From assembly GCF_020921035.1 (NCBI RefSeq), contig NC_063160.1, forward strand, positions 20,743,595-20,807,594: a stretch of 64,000 nucleotides of DNA, in the 5' to 3' direction. The translations under genes and the position numbers were made by a program. Under the pieces are notes generated by a model that had not been told where the DNA came from, ran no database searches, and saw nothing but the letters and a program-made list of their open reading frames with translations. Below, one piece after another: positions 62,700 to 64,000 of the stretch; within the stretch, counting starts at the first letter, position 1; each line of letters starts with the position of its first letter. This DNA is from Rhodamnia argentea. Taxonomy: Eukaryota > Streptophyta > Magnoliopsida > Myrtales > Myrtaceae.

Positions 62700-64000
62700 A
62701 TGTTTTCTGATGCTAACATGCCCTCTGCCAAAACTATTGTATCCACAGCAGCTTCCATCGCTGCTTCAACGATGGTCGTCCGGTCTCTACTTCGCGATCT
62801 TGTACCATATGAACTGCAATATTACTTATTTAGGAGCATCCAGGGCTTCTTCAAGTCTTTTTCCTCTGAAGTGAGTGTAGTCATTGAAGAATTCGATGGC
62901 CTAGCCGGCAACCAAATATACAAGGCCGCGGAACTTTACTTGGGTAGCAAAATATCTCCAACAACTCAGTCTTATAGAGTCTGTTTGCCGGTAAAAGGAA
63001 CAAAGATGTGTGTTTTCATGGCAAAGAATCAAGAAGTAACAGATGTCTTCAAAGGAGTGAACTTCAAATGGAGACAGATTACCAGAGAAGTTGAATTGAA
63101 GCAGATGACACACGAAGGCCGGCAATCCCAGCTGTCGGAAGTGCGGTATTATCAGCTGAAGTTTCACAAGAAGCACAAGGATTTGGTCTTCAATTCTTAC
63201 TTCCCTTTCATACTAAAAGAGGGGTATAATGTGCAAGAAGCACGGAAAACCTTGAAACTGTATACTTTGCAAAGTGATTACTTTCGAGGATACCCTTGCA
63301 TGGAAGATTCATGGCTTTCCGTGAACCTTCACCATCCATCTACATTCGACACATTGGCGATGGATTCAGACCTCAAGAAGAAAATAATGGAGGACCTCGA
63401 TAGGTTCGTGACGAGGAAGGACTATTATGGGAGAGTCGGGAAGGCGTGGAAAAGGGGTTATTTACTGTACGGTCCGCCGGGCACTGGGAAATCGAGCTTG
63501 GTGGCTGCGATGGCCAATTATCTGAATTTCAGTATCTATGACCTGGAACTGACAAACATCTCCCATAACTCTCAGCTGCGGAAAGTGTTGTTGGCAACTG
63601 AAGACAAATCCATACTTGTCGAGGACATAGATTGCAGCCTCGACTTGAAAGATCAACAAGCAGAAAACGAAACGCCAGCTCCAATTGGTAAACGTCCCTC
63701 ACCTCGACAAACCCAGGTAAATGCAAACTATAGCTTACTCTTTTGATACATATGCCCTCAAGCTCCTTTGAAAATGCATTGAATGGTTGTTGAAAGGGCC
63801 TTTTCACTTAATGATCTGCCTCTTCCTGGACATTTCCTCGTCTAATGAGGTTTCTTCTTGCTCACAGGTGACATTGTCAGGACTTCTCAACTTCATAGAT
63901 GGGTTATGGTCAAGCTGCGGCGATGCAAGAATCATAGTGTTCACGACCAATCACAAAGAAAAGCTTGACCCTGCTTTGTTGCGGCCGGGACGAATGGACA
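62700..64000 (+). CDS. AAA-ATPase, BCS1-like / AATP1 family (partial, cut by window edge)
   Basis: Plant AAA-ATPase of the AATP1 / HSR4 (hyper-sensitivity-related 4) group; members are membrane-anchored in mitochondria or ER and often induced by stress or pathogens. Exon 1 is 62700-63716 (339 codons), intron 63717-63867 (GT-AG), exon 2 from 63868 past the edge. From the left copy's tail I expect about 465 aa in total. Features: N-terminal hydrophobic anchor (about residues 10-35), AAA-assoc N-domain (about 25-125) with YELQYYLFRSIQGFF, Walker A YGPPGTGKSS (257-266), Walker B ILVEDIDCS (305-313), and in exon 2 LSGLLNFIDGLWSSCGDARI, FTTNHKEKLDPALLRPGRMD with the sensor and arginine region intact. 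All key motifs are present, so this copy is probably functional. Confidence 0.92.

Larger units (their letters stand above)
60776..64000 (+). repeat. right copy of the tandem segmental duplication
   Basis: Second copy of the segment described at 55790; it runs off the window. It keeps an open AAA-ATPase gene and only a stub of the DUF4408 gene. Confidence 0.85.

Overview
The window is nuclear DNA from a flowering plant, most likely a woody dicot. Evidence: spliced genes with GT-AG introns, plant-only gene families (3-ketoacyl-CoA synthase, RADIALIS-like, CIB-type bHLH, plastid ADP-glucose pyrophosphorylase large subunit, DUF4408/DUF761 protein), CT-rich leaders, and AT-rich gene-poor spacers filled with short foldback elements. 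The style of the foldbacks reminds me of Myrtaceae (Eucalyptus and relatives); that is an impression, not a proof.

Layout. 1824-3350 (+): intronless KCS4-type very-long-chain fatty acid elongase. 6476-7055 (-): small two-exon RADIALIS-like SANT/MYB gene. 7.1-24 kb: a long gene-poor stretch with several families of non-autonomous inverted-repeat elements, including a hAT-type MITE with a perfect 8-bp target duplication nested inside a larger foldback, plus microsatellites and small tandem duplications. 24429-27365 (+): seven-exon bHLH gene close to CIB1/bHLH63. 27.4-30.3 kb: spacer with a diverged tandem repeat and one foldback. 30302-35414 (-): eleven-exon SPB1/FTSJ3-type pre-rRNA 2'-O-methyltransferase with one GC-AG intron. 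37925-41250 (-): fourteen-exon ADP-glucose pyrophosphorylase large subunit (APL3-like). 48283-49777 (-): four-exon ribosomal protein eS25, whose first coding exon is only the ATG. 50-55.5 kb: more foldbacks. 55944-56624 (+): DUF4408/DUF761 gene. 58826 to the right edge: two tandem AAA-ATPase (BCS1/AATP1-like) copies, the first a pseudogene and the second open but cut by the window edge. The DUF and AAA genes belong to one tandem segmental duplication in which each copy lost a different gene.

The genes are not a functional cluster: cuticular or membrane lipid elongation, a developmental MYB, a light/flowering bHLH, ribosome biogenesis, starch synthesis, translation, and stress-type AAA-ATPases. 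The two ribosome-linked genes share promoter-type motifs (telo-box AAACCCTA and site II-like TGGGCY). The most unusual structure is in the spacers: several foldback families with different ends are all built from degenerate units spaced about 30 bp apart in each arm, and many carry a similar GC-rich core between T-rich and A-rich shoulders. Exon boundaries were worked out by hand from splice signals, reading frame and remembered family sequences; I ran no alignment.
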